NCBI RefSeq assembly: GCF_050176255.1
Contig: NZ_JBFXIE010000004.1
Strand: one strand, 5' to 3'
DNA: 64,000 nucleotides
Origin: JBFXIE01 sp050176255
Lineage (GTDB): Bacteria; Pseudomonadota; Gammaproteobacteria; Burkholderiales; Burkholderiaceae_C
Below, in pieces: positions 9,057-17,577 of the stretch. The first letter of the stretch is position 1; the number at the start of each line of letters is the position of its first letter. The position numbers and the translations under genes are program-made. The notes beneath the pieces are model-generated. The model had not been told where the DNA came from. It saw only the letters and a list, made by a program, of their open reading frames with translations, and did not search any database.

Positions 9057-10634
9057 TCAGTCACGCCCCCGGGTTTGCTGCAGCGCCTGCACCAGGGCGC
9101 CGGCCTGGCTGTCCAGGTAGGACTGCAATAGCGCCGCTGCGTCGGCTTCGGCCTCCGGGGTGTCGGACAACGGCGTATAGATCACGACAATGGCTCCGTC
9201 GTCGCCCCAGCCAGTGAGGCGCCCCAGGGCGCCCTGGATCTTGCCGGCGTAGTCGCTGGCGGTGAAGCGGCCGCGCACCCAGTAAAAGCGCCACACCAGC
9301 AGCCGCTGGCCCGCGCCCGTCAGCCCTGGGGCTTGCTGACGCAGCACGGCGCTGCTCACGCCCAGGGGCTGCCCTTGCATCTGCACCTGCGCCGTGCCCC
9401 CGGCCACGCGCGACCAGACCGGGTCCGTGCTGTGCACCAGCATGTTTTCTGAGCTGACAAGCTTGCGCTCGTAGTTTTGCTGGCGGTAGTAGCTCACATG
9501 CAGCCCCACTGGCTTGCCCTGGCCATCTGCCAGTCCCATATGCAAATCGGCGGAGGGGTTCTGAAATGCAGGCGTCCACGCGCTGGGCGGCATGGGCGTT
9601 GCGCGCCAGGGCGGCACGGCAACCGGTGTTGCCAATTGGACGGGCTCTGTCTGCGCAGACCGATTCATGATGGACAGCACCCCATGCGGCGCCAGCACCA
9701 CCGCCACAACCAAGGCCATTGCCGCCCATGGCCACCGGCTTTGCGCGGTGTACTGCAGTTTCTGCACCAGGCCTTCGCGCACCGCTGCGCCGGCCTGCGG
9801 CATCGGATCCACCCACCGGGCGCCGATGGCGAACATGATGCCAATCACCAATCCAAAGAAAAGCCAGCCGTAGATCAGGTGATCCACCCCGGTCGCCAGG
9901 GTGTTGCCCGAGAGATGGCCCAGCATCACGATGAGATAGGCACGCAGCCAGTTGGCTACCAGCGGGACGGCGATGGCCACGCCGATGAAAATCAGGCGCT
10001 TGCGCATGCTTTGGTAGCTGAGATAGGAAAAAAGGCAGCCCACCGTCACCGAAGCGATCAGGTAGCGAATGCCGCTGCAGGCTTCCACGACGGACCAACG
10101 CCCGGTCGGAATGACAAATTGCAGGCCTTCGCGATAGACCGGGATGCCGGTCAGGCGCAGCGCCAGCACTGTGAAGTCGGCCGTCCACTCCATCAGGCGC
10201 GGCATCAGAAAATCACCCATGGGCACCGCAAAAAACAGGAACGCCAAAGGAAATGTCAGGGCCTGGGCAACGCGCCATCCCAGCACGGCGGGCACCGCCA
10301 GCACGATAAGCATCATGAGCGCGAGCTGGGTTGCAGCATTCACCGCCACCAGGTCCCCGGCCAGCCACAGCGCTGCCGCACCCGCCATGAAAAGCCAGGC
10401 CCAGCGCCCCGGGCACGGCACCATGGAGGCCAGCACGGCCCGTTGACGCCACACCAGCCACAAGGATATGAGCGGCACCACAAACCCGTGGGCATAGGTT
10501 TCTGAGCGCATCCAGATCATGGCCATACCCACGGCAGACCGCCAATACACCACCAGAATCGCCACCAGCAACAGCGACAAGACCATCAGCGCAGGCCGCC
10601 AGGCGTCAGCAGTACGTGTGCCAGGGCTTGTCAT
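9057..10634 (-). CDS. xrtA: Exosortase A fused to EpsI domain (XrtA)
   Basis: A membrane transpeptidase-like enzyme of 525 residues from the ATG at 10634. The frame is open to 10727, but GAGGA seven bases before 10634 overlaps the preceding gene's stop region and fixes the start. The first 280 residues form about eight helices with the exosortase triad: Cys186 in VVEACSGIRYL, Arg231 in NWLRAYL and His252 in GVDHLIYGW. The remaining ~240 residues match the EpsI (DUF3485) domain, with LHVSYYRQQNYERKLVSSEN. XrtA is thought to cut proteins at the PEP motif and pass them to a cell-surface acceptor. The likely substrate is encoded at 20,207. Confidence 0.95.
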   Translation of the reverse strand: MTSPGTRTADAWRPALMVLSLLLVAILVVYWRSAVGMAMIWMRSETYAHGFVVPLISLWLVWRQRAVLASMVPCPGRWAWLFMAGAAALWLAGDLVAVNAATQLALMMLIVLAVPAVLGWRVAQALTFPLAFLFFAVPMGDFLMPRLMEWTADFTVLALRLTGIPVYREGLQFVIPTGRWSVVEACSGIRYLIASVTVGCLFSYLSYQSMRKRLIFIGVAIAVPLVANWLRAYLIVMLGHLSGNTLATGVDHLIYGWLFFGLVIGIMFAIGARWVDPMPQAGAAVREGLVQKLQYTAQSRWPWAAMALVVAVVLAPHGVLSIMNRSAQTEPVQLATPVAVPPWRATPMPPSAWTPAFQNPSADLHMGLADGQGKPVGLHVSYYRQQNYERKLVSSENMLVHSTDPVWSRVAGGTAQVQMQGQPLGVSSAVLRQQAPGLTGAGQRLLVWRFYWVRGRFTASDYAGKIQGALGRLTGWGDDGAIVVIYTPLSDTPEAEADAAALLQSYLDSQAGALVQALQQTRGRD

Positions 10635-10644
10635 GCTTGCATCC

Positions 10645-11910
10645 TCAGGTTGGAACATCCGCGGCGTGACCGGCAAGACCTGCATCAGCGACGGTGCCGG
10701 GGTCAACACCGCGCAGACCACTGTCAATGACGCTCAGGTGCGCCTGCCAGCTGAAGGCGCCCTCGATATGGCGGCGCGCCAGCAGGCCCAGCCCGGCAGA
10801 GTGCGCCCGGGAATCGAGCAGCGACTGCAGGGCGCGCACAAATTCCTCGGGCGTGTCAGCGCGCAACACACCCTGGCCGGCACTGGCGCCAATGGCATCC
10901 ACGCAACTGCTGACGGTCACCACGGGTTGCCGCATGGCCATGGCTTCCAGAATCTTGTTCTGGATGCCCCGCGCCACGCGCAGCGGCGCCACGATGGCGT
11001 GCGCATGCTGCAGGTACGGCCGCACATCGGGCACCGTCCCCGTCACCACCACATGGGCACCCGCCAAGGCGCGCACCTGGGGTGAAGGACTGCGGCCCAC
11101 GATGTAAAACCGCAGTTGCGGATACTGCGCCAGCAAGCGTGGCAGCACTTCGGACACGAACCAGCACACACCGTCGACATTGGGCCAGTAGTCCATCGCG
11201 CCGGTGAACACCAGCGCCTGACCGCCGTCCGGAAATGGGTTTTCGCGCTGCGGATCGGAGTCGAAGAAATCCGCATCCACCCCATTGCCCATCGACTGCA
11301 CCCGCCTCACGCATTCTGGCGCCTGCGACAAAAACAAGGCGGTTTCATTGGGCGTCACAAAATAGGAGCAGTGCGCCCGCAAGGCCATCGAGCGCTCGTA
11401 AGCCAGCAGGCGCCGCCCTTCGCGCCGGTACAGCAAGGACAATGGCCATCGGTGCGCATCGGCATATTGCATCCATTTAGCCGAATCCACATCTACAAAA
11501 TCGAGCAACATGGGCACTTCAGGCAGCAACAATTGCGCGTACTGAGCCATGGCGGACGAAAAAACCACACAGGCTTTCAAATCATTCTCGGCCGCAATCT
11601 GCCGCACCCACCGCTGCATTCCCTGATTACGGTAATACGCAAGCGTAAGCGCTTCTCCCCGAAAAATGCCGGTCAGGCTTTTGATACGCGCAGCGCGCGG
11701 CCGAATGCGCTCCACATGCAAATCGTCGCACAGCGCTCCAAGACTGGGAAGATGCTCCTCATCCGCAGGATCATCCAAAAAGGTTCCCAGAAAAACGCGG
11801 TGGCTCTTCTGCAAATGGCGTAGCAAATGATAAGAACGCACCTTGTCACCCTTGTTGGGTGGATACGGCAACCTGTGCACCAGATAAAGAATACTGCCTG
11901 AGGCGCTCAT
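10645..11910 (-). CDS. XrtA/PEP-CTERM system-associated sugar transferase (TIGR03087-like)
   Basis: A 421-residue GT4-type glycosyltransferase. The opening LYLVHRLPYPPNKGDKVRS is characteristic of the TIGR03087 sugar transferases that almost always sit beside xrtA. The C-terminal domain has LVFTGAMDYWPNVDGV, FYIVGRSPSPQVRAL and IVAPLRVARGIQNKILEAMAM, the donor site with its conserved Glu. It precedes xrtA with 10 bp between stop and start. It should work on the exopolysaccharide repeat unit in the cytoplasm. The sugar is not known. Confidence 0.9.
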   Translation of the reverse strand: MSASGSILYLVHRLPYPPNKGDKVRSYHLLRHLQKSHRVFLGTFLDDPADEEHLPSLGALCDDLHVERIRPRAARIKSLTGIFRGEALTLAYYRNQGMQRWVRQIAAENDLKACVVFSSAMAQYAQLLLPEVPMLLDFVDVDSAKWMQYADAHRWPLSLLYRREGRRLLAYERSMALRAHCSYFVTPNETALFLSQAPECVRRVQSMGNGVDADFFDSDPQRENPFPDGGQALVFTGAMDYWPNVDGVCWFVSEVLPRLLAQYPQLRFYIVGRSPSPQVRALAGAHVVVTGTVPDVRPYLQHAHAIVAPLRVARGIQNKILEAMAMRQPVVTVSSCVDAIGASAGQGVLRADTPEEFVRALQSLLDSRAHSAGLGLLARRHIEGAFSWQAHLSVIDSGLRGVDPGTVADAGLAGHAADVPT

Positions 11911-11924
11911 GATGGGTGATTCAT

Positions 11925-12971
11925 TTATCCGAGGTTGCGAACAATCTTCGGCCCCAGCCAGTTCACCACCCTGGCTGGCATGCGACGCCAGGCGGCTATC
12001 AGCAGTTGATATTTAGCGTTTGCAGGATTGTTCTGCGGCACATCCTGCCCTCTGAACAGGCGATACTCGTAATACAAAGGCGCAGGTTCAAAACCCCAAT
12101 TTTTCTTGAACGCATAAGAGCCTGTGTTTTGCTTGCTGCGCCCGTAGTCAAACACCTTCAATCCGCGCTGACAGGCCAGACGCATAAGCTCCCAGTATTT
12201 GAAATCATTAGCCGCCAACTCTCTTGCCAACTCGTCATCACCTGCATAATAAGGCAGAACTTCGTCCCTGAAGTAAAAACTTAAAACACTGCTGACAGGG
12301 CGACCTTCTGGCGTGCAAACTGTCAATATCTCACAGTCTTTACCAAAAACTCGCTGCAATTCCTGAAAATAAATTTTGGGCAGTGCCGGCGTACCGTGGC
12401 GATGCATGTTGTCAGCATACAGCGAAAAAAACCGGTCCACCGACGCATCGATCTGGGAGCTCAAACCGCCCTTGAGCCCTTTCCTGACCATTGCACGCTG
12501 TTTGCGTGGAATGGCAAGCATGTTCTCTTCTTCTTTCGCAGCCAGCGGTTTTCTAAACGTGACGTAAAGGTCTTGTATCGGCCAGTCATCGTGGCGACGA
12601 GCCCTATTTCGCAGTTCCAGGTGATCAACACCCAACCGGACGGCGAGACGCCCGGCTTCTTGCTCCAGTGCTGACGCAACAGCCTCATCGCGCGCCAAAA
12701 TACCTCCATAGACTGCAAAAGGCAGACTGGAAAGCGCATTGCCAAACAGACGGCTTTTGATGTGCGCCAAGGGCAACACTCCACACACCTCGCCATCACA
12801 CTCCGCATATAACAAAAATGTCTCGTGCCGAAAAACCCCGCGAATGACCTCCTGCCAACCAGCACGATGGAAAAAAGTAGCCTGCGGATGATCGAAAACA
12901 AAGGCGTCCCAGCGTGCAGCGCCTGCACTGTCATGCAGGTCGAGACGCTGCACCGTGATGGAATATTTCAC
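11925..12971 (-). CDS. XrtA/PEP-CTERM system-associated FemAB family protein
   Basis: A FemAB/GNAT-fold protein of 348 residues if started at the GTG at 12971. An ATG at 13019 would give 364 residues but overlaps the previous gene by 47 bp, and the extra N-terminal residues do not look like family sequence. DAFVFDHPQATFFHRAGWQEVI near the N-terminus, LRNRARRHDDWP, and FDYGRSKQNTGSYAFKKNWGF near the C-terminus are typical of the TIGR03019 family of exosortase A loci. FemAB proteins transfer an amino acid or acyl group. Here the target is presumably the exopolysaccharide or its lipid-linked precursor. The start codon is uncertain. Confidence 0.87.
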   Translation of the reverse strand: MKYSITVQRLDLHDSAGAARWDAFVFDHPQATFFHRAGWQEVIRGVFRHETFLLYAECDGEVCGVLPLAHIKSRLFGNALSSLPFAVYGGILARDEAVASALEQEAGRLAVRLGVDHLELRNRARRHDDWPIQDLYVTFRKPLAAKEEENMLAIPRKQRAMVRKGLKGGLSSQIDASVDRFFSLYADNMHRHGTPALPKIYFQELQRVFGKDCEILTVCTPEGRPVSSVLSFYFRDEVLPYYAGDDELARELAANDFKYWELMRLACQRGLKVFDYGRSKQNTGSYAFKKNWGFEPAPLYYEYRLFRGQDVPQNNPANAKYQLLIAAWRRMPARVVNWLGPKIVRNLG

Positions 12972-12972
12972 A

Positions 12973-13842
12973 TCAGGCAAGGAGAACCTCCGGCTTATTC
13001 TGGGACAGAAAAATATCATCCATGCGACCCCAGCGAAAATCGCTCAAAAGACAACTCAGACGTTGCTCCATGCGATTTATGTTCACATAATGCCTGAAAC
13101 GCGTCTTGAAATTTATACCTGGAACTCTCGGCTGATCCGGATCTATCTCCCAAGGATGAAAATAAAAAACTGCTGGCAGATAATCCTGAATATTGACCCT
13201 GCGCAGCATCCAGCGTGAAATCGAGTAAGGAACCAACCGAAAATAACCACCACCACTGGATGGCAGATTGCGATTGAATACCCGCAGCGTGGTCGGAGGC
13301 ACCTCAATCAGGCCATCACGAATCCGGTGCGCAAACCGTGGCGCGTCCGGCATGCCGTAATGGTCATGCAATATCGGGTAAATACTTGAGCTGTAACGAT
13401 AACCCGCATTCTGCAGGGCATCCAGAGCCCATAGATTACACGCCCCTATAGAGAAACTGGGGGCACGATAACCTTTAACTTCAACACCGGAAATATCTTC
13501 GAGCAAAAGTTTTGCACGATAAATATCATCAAAAAACGAACTCTCACACAGATCACTTACACGCTCATGGCCATAACCGTGGCTGGCAAGTTCGTGCCCT
13601 CCATCCACGATGTCGCGAACCAGTACGGGATAACGTTCGGCAATCCAGCCCAGCGTGAAAAAAGTGGCTTTAACGTCGGTCTTGCTCAGTAAATCAAGAA
13701 TGCGCTGCACATTGCGCTCCACGCGGCTTTCCTGCAATTCCCAATCGTTACGCTGAATATAAGGTGCGAATGCGGACACCTGAAAGTAATCCTCCACATC
13801 AACGGTGAGCGCATTCGTGATAATTTTCGGATTTTCGCGCAT
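12973..13842 (-). CDS. XrtA system polysaccharide deacetylase (NodB domain)
   Basis: A 289-residue deacetylase. The frame extends to 13875, but the ATG at 13842 has AAGGAG nine bases upstream and gives the expected start MRENPKIITNALTVDVEDYFQV. VDVEDYF supplies the catalytic Asp region. HGYGHERVSDL supplies the second metal-binding motif (H-x4-H type), and YRAPSFSIG and FYFHPWEID are later conserved motifs of this deacetylase family (TIGR03006 in exosortase A loci). It likely deacetylates the polysaccharide in the periplasm, although no signal peptide is visible. Its 5' end overlaps the ATPase gene's 3' end only in the discarded long form. Confidence 0.92.
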   Translation of the reverse strand: MRENPKIITNALTVDVEDYFQVSAFAPYIQRNDWELQESRVERNVQRILDLLSKTDVKATFFTLGWIAERYPVLVRDIVDGGHELASHGYGHERVSDLCESSFFDDIYRAKLLLEDISGVEVKGYRAPSFSIGACNLWALDALQNAGYRYSSSIYPILHDHYGMPDAPRFAHRIRDGLIEVPPTTLRVFNRNLPSSGGGYFRLVPYSISRWMLRRVNIQDYLPAVFYFHPWEIDPDQPRVPGINFKTRFRHYVNINRMEQRLSCLLSDFRWGRMDDIFLSQNKPEVLLA

Positions 13843-13861
13843 ACCAGAGGACTCCTTTTCC

Positions 13862-14974
13862 TCAGCCCGTGGCACTGTCGGATTGACGAATCTTCACGTT
13901 GGTCAACAGTTTTCGTAAATTCATCAATATCTCGAGCGTAACGCGCTCCTGACGCAATACGCTACGCTCAATTCTCAGCAAATGAGCACTCAGCTGCTCT
14001 GACGTCATTTCCGAAAGTCGGTTGGAGACGCTGTCAACCAAAGGACTTCCCAGATCGAGCCTGGATAGCACCGCATCGCCGTTCTTTTGCTCTTCAGAGA
14101 GCGTGCTTGCCACGGCATTCCTCAATGGTGTATCCCACGAAGACGCCGTCTTGGGAGGCAAGGCCATCTCGGATTGAATCTCCTCAATGATCTGTTTGAC
14201 CAGTGATTGATCAATCTGGCTGGCATCTGCCAGAAAACCTTGCAAAAGAATGCGGTCGAGCAAAGTATTGATGCGCCGGGGAATACCACCTGTAAATCGG
14301 TAAATACTCTCAAAAACCTCTGATTCAAAAACCGGTTTATCCGTGGATCCCGCGCATTTCAGCCGGTGCAAAATATACCCACGGGTTTCATCTGCCTCCA
14401 TAGGGCCCAGGTGGCAGGTGGCTATGACCCGCTGGCGCAGTTGCACCATTCCAGGACTTTGCAGAATTTCACGAAATTCAGGCTGACCCACAAGAAATGT
14501 CTGCAGCAGAGCGTTCTGGCCATTTTGAAAGTTGGACAACATGCGCAACTCTTCAACGGCCTGGGGTTGCAGGTTCTGCGCCTCGTCCACCACAAGCAAA
14601 CAGCGCTTGCCCTTGAGCGTCTGAGCCAGAAAGAAAGCCTCTAAAGCAAGCAGCAGATTAGATTTGGGAACACCATGCACAGGCACACCAAAAGCGGCCC
14701 CCACCATGCGCAACGTATCTTCCGCGCCCAATTGCGTGCTCACCAAATGGGCTGCAACCACTGTCTGCGCATCAAGACTGTCCAGCAAGCCACGGACAAT
14801 CGTGGTCTTGCCTGCACCCACCTCTCCTGTAATGACAATGAAGCCTTCGCAGCACATCACTCCATATTCCAGGTAGGCACGCGCACGCTGATGCTGCTTG
14901 CTACTGAAATAGAAGCCTGGGTCTGGATTGAGTTGAAAAGGTTTACTTTTCAACCCGTAAAAAGCCTCATACAT
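13862..14974 (-). CDS. XrtA/PEP-CTERM system-associated AAA ATPase (ExeA-like)
   Basis: A 370-residue ATPase starting MYEAFYGLKSKPFQLNPDPGFYF, the hallmark of ExeA/GspA-like ATPases. Walker A is GEVGAGKTT at residues 50-58, and Walker B is CLLVVDEAQNL at about residues 125-133, followed by an arginine-finger region (FTGGIPRRINTLLDR). The C-terminal ~100 residues are polar and helical. This family (TIGR03015) is conserved in exosortase A loci and is thought to power assembly or export of the polysaccharide, but its partner is not established. Two bases separate its start from the stop of the beta-barrel gene. Confidence 0.92.
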   Translation of the reverse strand: MYEAFYGLKSKPFQLNPDPGFYFSSKQHQRARAYLEYGVMCCEGFIVITGEVGAGKTTIVRGLLDSLDAQTVVAAHLVSTQLGAEDTLRMVGAAFGVPVHGVPKSNLLLALEAFFLAQTLKGKRCLLVVDEAQNLQPQAVEELRMLSNFQNGQNALLQTFLVGQPEFREILQSPGMVQLRQRVIATCHLGPMEADETRGYILHRLKCAGSTDKPVFESEVFESIYRFTGGIPRRINTLLDRILLQGFLADASQIDQSLVKQIIEEIQSEMALPPKTASSWDTPLRNAVASTLSEEQKNGDAVLSRLDLGSPLVDSVSNRLSEMTSEQLSAHLLRIERSVLRQERVTLEILMNLRKLLTNVKIRQSDSATG

Positions 14975-14976
14975 GC

Positions 14977-16557
14977 TCAGAACCGATGTGTGATGAATCC
15001 CGTGATGGCTGACTCGCTGTAATCCCTTGCACCACCGTTCAATAAGCTGCGGCGCAACTGAATACCCACGCTGGTACGCCTCGCCACAAGCGCATCCCAG
15101 CCGAGCGCAAACGAACGCACACGCGTTTCCTGGCCTGGCGCTGATCCCAGGCTGCGGACATCACTCAGGCTAGCGTTGACGGATGCATTCGGAGTGAGCC
15201 GATGACCCGCCGTCAGATGCCAGCCACGCTGACGAATGCGCGTATTGACGTCAAAATCGTCTCCCAGCCGCAATAAACCATCCAGCGCGCGACTGTCTGA
15301 TCGCGAAACCGCCACTGTCACGGTGCTGCGCTGCCCCAATAGCGCCAACGACAATTGCTGCAACCGCTGCACGGTGGAAGATGAAGTCAAATAATCCGGA
15401 AATACCTGCGTATTCGCCGGCACACCTCTGCGCTCGATTTCTTGCAAAACAAGCTGCGATCGACGAATCGAATTCGACTCGATTCGGGCGTAAATATTGT
15501 CCAGCAGGTCATAAAGCGATCCGATCGTTGCTAATGAACGATCCCCCAGTCCAGTATTTATGTTTTTGCGATCGACATAACTCCAAAGGGTGCGTGCGGT
15601 TCGGTACTCAAGCAAAACGTTGTGAGATTCTCCGAAATAACGATTCTCACGTTCCATAGAAATCCGACTTCGAACCGATGGACGCCAATCAAAGCCACCC
15701 CCCCAGATATTTCGCGACTCTCGCGTAGGCGTGACCTGATTTGTAGATTCAACGCCACCCGTTCCAAAAAATTGAAACTGCGGCGAAATATAGTAAATCA
15801 ATCGACCACGCAAGGAAGTGGTCTCTATGCTTCGGCCATTGGAAAAATCAGCGGTGTCGTCGCTGGCATCTAAGGTCCACCCCCATAACTGACCTACCGT
15901 CTGGCTGCCAATAAAAAAACGCCAGTTTCTCTGCCTTACATCTGCGCGATTGTCTGCGTCGGACTGATCTTCTTGCAGGCTGTATCGCAGCTCATAATCT
16001 GCAGCGTCGCCCAGAGTACCCCTCAGATAGGGGGATATGCGAAAGCTGGTGGTTTGCGTCAAATTAGGATTGGCAGGTGAATCCACCCCAGGCGCACCAA
16101 AGGCAGATATGGGCTGCAGGCCGGCCGCACCACTCACATCGATAAAGACCGCGTTCTGGACAGCCTCCACTGTCCCCCTCGCATTCAGGTTGTGCCAAAC
16201 CTGATCTGACGCCGTACCTTTTGCATAGTGAGCCGATCGCAGGCTGTAATCGGCAAATCCTTGGATCCGCGCCGTATTGGCCACCACACGCAGTCCGGGG
16301 CTTAGTTCCGTAATTTGGTCATTGAGCTGTGTTGCATCAAGTCGGGCATTATTAGTGGCGGTGTGGCGCAAAGTAATGCTGGGTTCGATCGAGAGGCCGG
16401 ACTGACCCGAGGCGGTCGGTGATTCGGTCGGAACCTTCGAGACGTCAGGCATCTGCGCCAATGAGCAGCCACACCACAGCATTCCGATTACAAGCGGCAA
16501 CGGCGCAGCTTGACCAGACAAGGCTGTTTTCTTGGTTTTTAGTGACCGCGAAGACAT
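14977..16557 (-). CDS. PEP-CTERM system-associated outer-membrane beta-barrel protein
   Basis: A 526-residue secreted protein with a long basic N-terminus, then a hydrophobic segment ending at GCSLA|QMPD. The mature part is rich in alternating polar/aromatic strands (FRISPYLRGTLGDAADYELRYS, WHLTAGHRL) and ends in THRF. A terminal Phe is the usual signal for BAM-mediated insertion into the outer membrane. It corresponds to the TIGR03016 family seen only in exosortase A loci. It may form the outer-membrane exit channel or a surface scaffold for the polymer; that role is inference. It lies 21 bp after the kinase gene. Confidence 0.85.
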   Translation of the reverse strand: MSSRSLKTKKTALSGQAAPLPLVIGMLWCGCSLAQMPDVSKVPTESPTASGQSGLSIEPSITLRHTATNNARLDATQLNDQITELSPGLRVVANTARIQGFADYSLRSAHYAKGTASDQVWHNLNARGTVEAVQNAVFIDVSGAAGLQPISAFGAPGVDSPANPNLTQTTSFRISPYLRGTLGDAADYELRYSLQEDQSDADNRADVRQRNWRFFIGSQTVGQLWGWTLDASDDTADFSNGRSIETTSLRGRLIYYISPQFQFFGTGGVESTNQVTPTRESRNIWGGGFDWRPSVRSRISMERENRYFGESHNVLLEYRTARTLWSYVDRKNINTGLGDRSLATIGSLYDLLDNIYARIESNSIRRSQLVLQEIERRGVPANTQVFPDYLTSSSTVQRLQQLSLALLGQRSTVTVAVSRSDSRALDGLLRLGDDFDVNTRIRQRGWHLTAGHRLTPNASVNASLSDVRSLGSAPGQETRVRSFALGWDALVARRTSVGIQLRRSLLNGGARDYSESAITGFITHRF

Positions 16558-16578
16558 GATTTTTATTAATTTGATGAT

Positions 16579-17568
16579 TTACATCGCCGCCGGGGCTCTC
16601 ATGCGTGTCTCGGTCAATCGCCCATACCCATAACCGTACCCATATCCGTAACCTCCCAAGAAACTGCTGCGCACCTGATTGAGAATCAGATGTTTGATGG
16701 GGCACATTTCAATGGTCTCCAATGCGCTCTGTACCTGCGCCTGCGGTGTCTTTTCTGCCTGAACCACAATGACCACCTGCCCCATGTGACTGGCCAACAC
16801 CCGTGCTTCTGTAGTGAGGAGCAAGGGGGGCGAATCAAAAATGATGATCCGGTCGCTGTAGCGCTTGCCCATTTCATCGAGTAAGGAAGCCATCCCCACG
16901 CTGGCTAGCAATTCCGTGGCACGCGGATGAGGCCTGCCCGCCGGCAAAAGGGTTAGTTTTTCCACATTGGTTCGCAGCAGGACGTCTGGCAAATCAAGAG
17001 CATCGTCCACCAGCAAATCCATCAGACCGGGCGCTTGCGACAAGCCTAATTCGGTCATGACCGATGGATGAGTGACATCCGCATCGACAAGCAAGACGGT
17101 GTGGTTCATCTCCATTGCCATACTCATGGCAAGATTAATAGCCGTGAAGCTTTTGCCTTCACCCGGCATGGCGCTGGTGATCATGATCAGATTACGATTG
17201 CCCACCGGCGAATCAACTCTGGCCGCTGCGTTATCCAGCAAAGGCCGTTTGATCACCCGAAACTGCTCCGTTATTGACGATGAAACTGCATTGGGAATGA
17301 CAAAACCTTTTGCTGCCAACGCATTCAGGTCGATTGATACGGTTTTTGACGAATTTTCCTGAGTTGCGTGCGACTGATCCGTGTAATCGGCTTTCAAAAC
17401 CTCCTGGAACTCTTGTGCCCCCTGGAAACTGCGCGCTTTTGACCCTGCTTGCGAAGCAGGCCAAGCGTCATTCAAATGCTGTGCCGGTGCGATTTCGCCG
17501 GGCATGACGGCGCCAGCCTTGCGCAGTTGCTCAAATCGCTGAGCTGCTTTTTCGATGGAACTGGTCAT
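16579..17568 (-). CDS. XrtA-associated tyrosine autokinase (BY-kinase)
   Basis: A 329-residue bacterial tyrosine kinase without membrane segments. Walker A is MPGEGKSF at residues 134-141, Walker A' is LLVDADVTHPS around 160-169, and Walker B is IIFDSPPLL. The C-terminus holds an alternating Gly-Tyr run (GYGYGYGYGYGR), the expected autophosphorylation cluster. It matches the TIGR03018 family. It should pair with the chain-length protein encoded immediately upstream (9 bp gap) as a split Wzc-type regulator of polymer length and export. Confidence 0.93.
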   Translation of the reverse strand: MTSSIEKAAQRFEQLRKAGAVMPGEIAPAQHLNDAWPASQAGSKARSFQGAQEFQEVLKADYTDQSHATQENSSKTVSIDLNALAAKGFVIPNAVSSSITEQFRVIKRPLLDNAAARVDSPVGNRNLIMITSAMPGEGKSFTAINLAMSMAMEMNHTVLLVDADVTHPSVMTELGLSQAPGLMDLLVDDALDLPDVLLRTNVEKLTLLPAGRPHPRATELLASVGMASLLDEMGKRYSDRIIIFDSPPLLLTTEARVLASHMGQVVIVVQAEKTPQAQVQSALETIEMCPIKHLILNQVRSSFLGGYGYGYGYGYGRLTETRMRAPAAM

Positions 17569-17577
17569 GATTGGACG

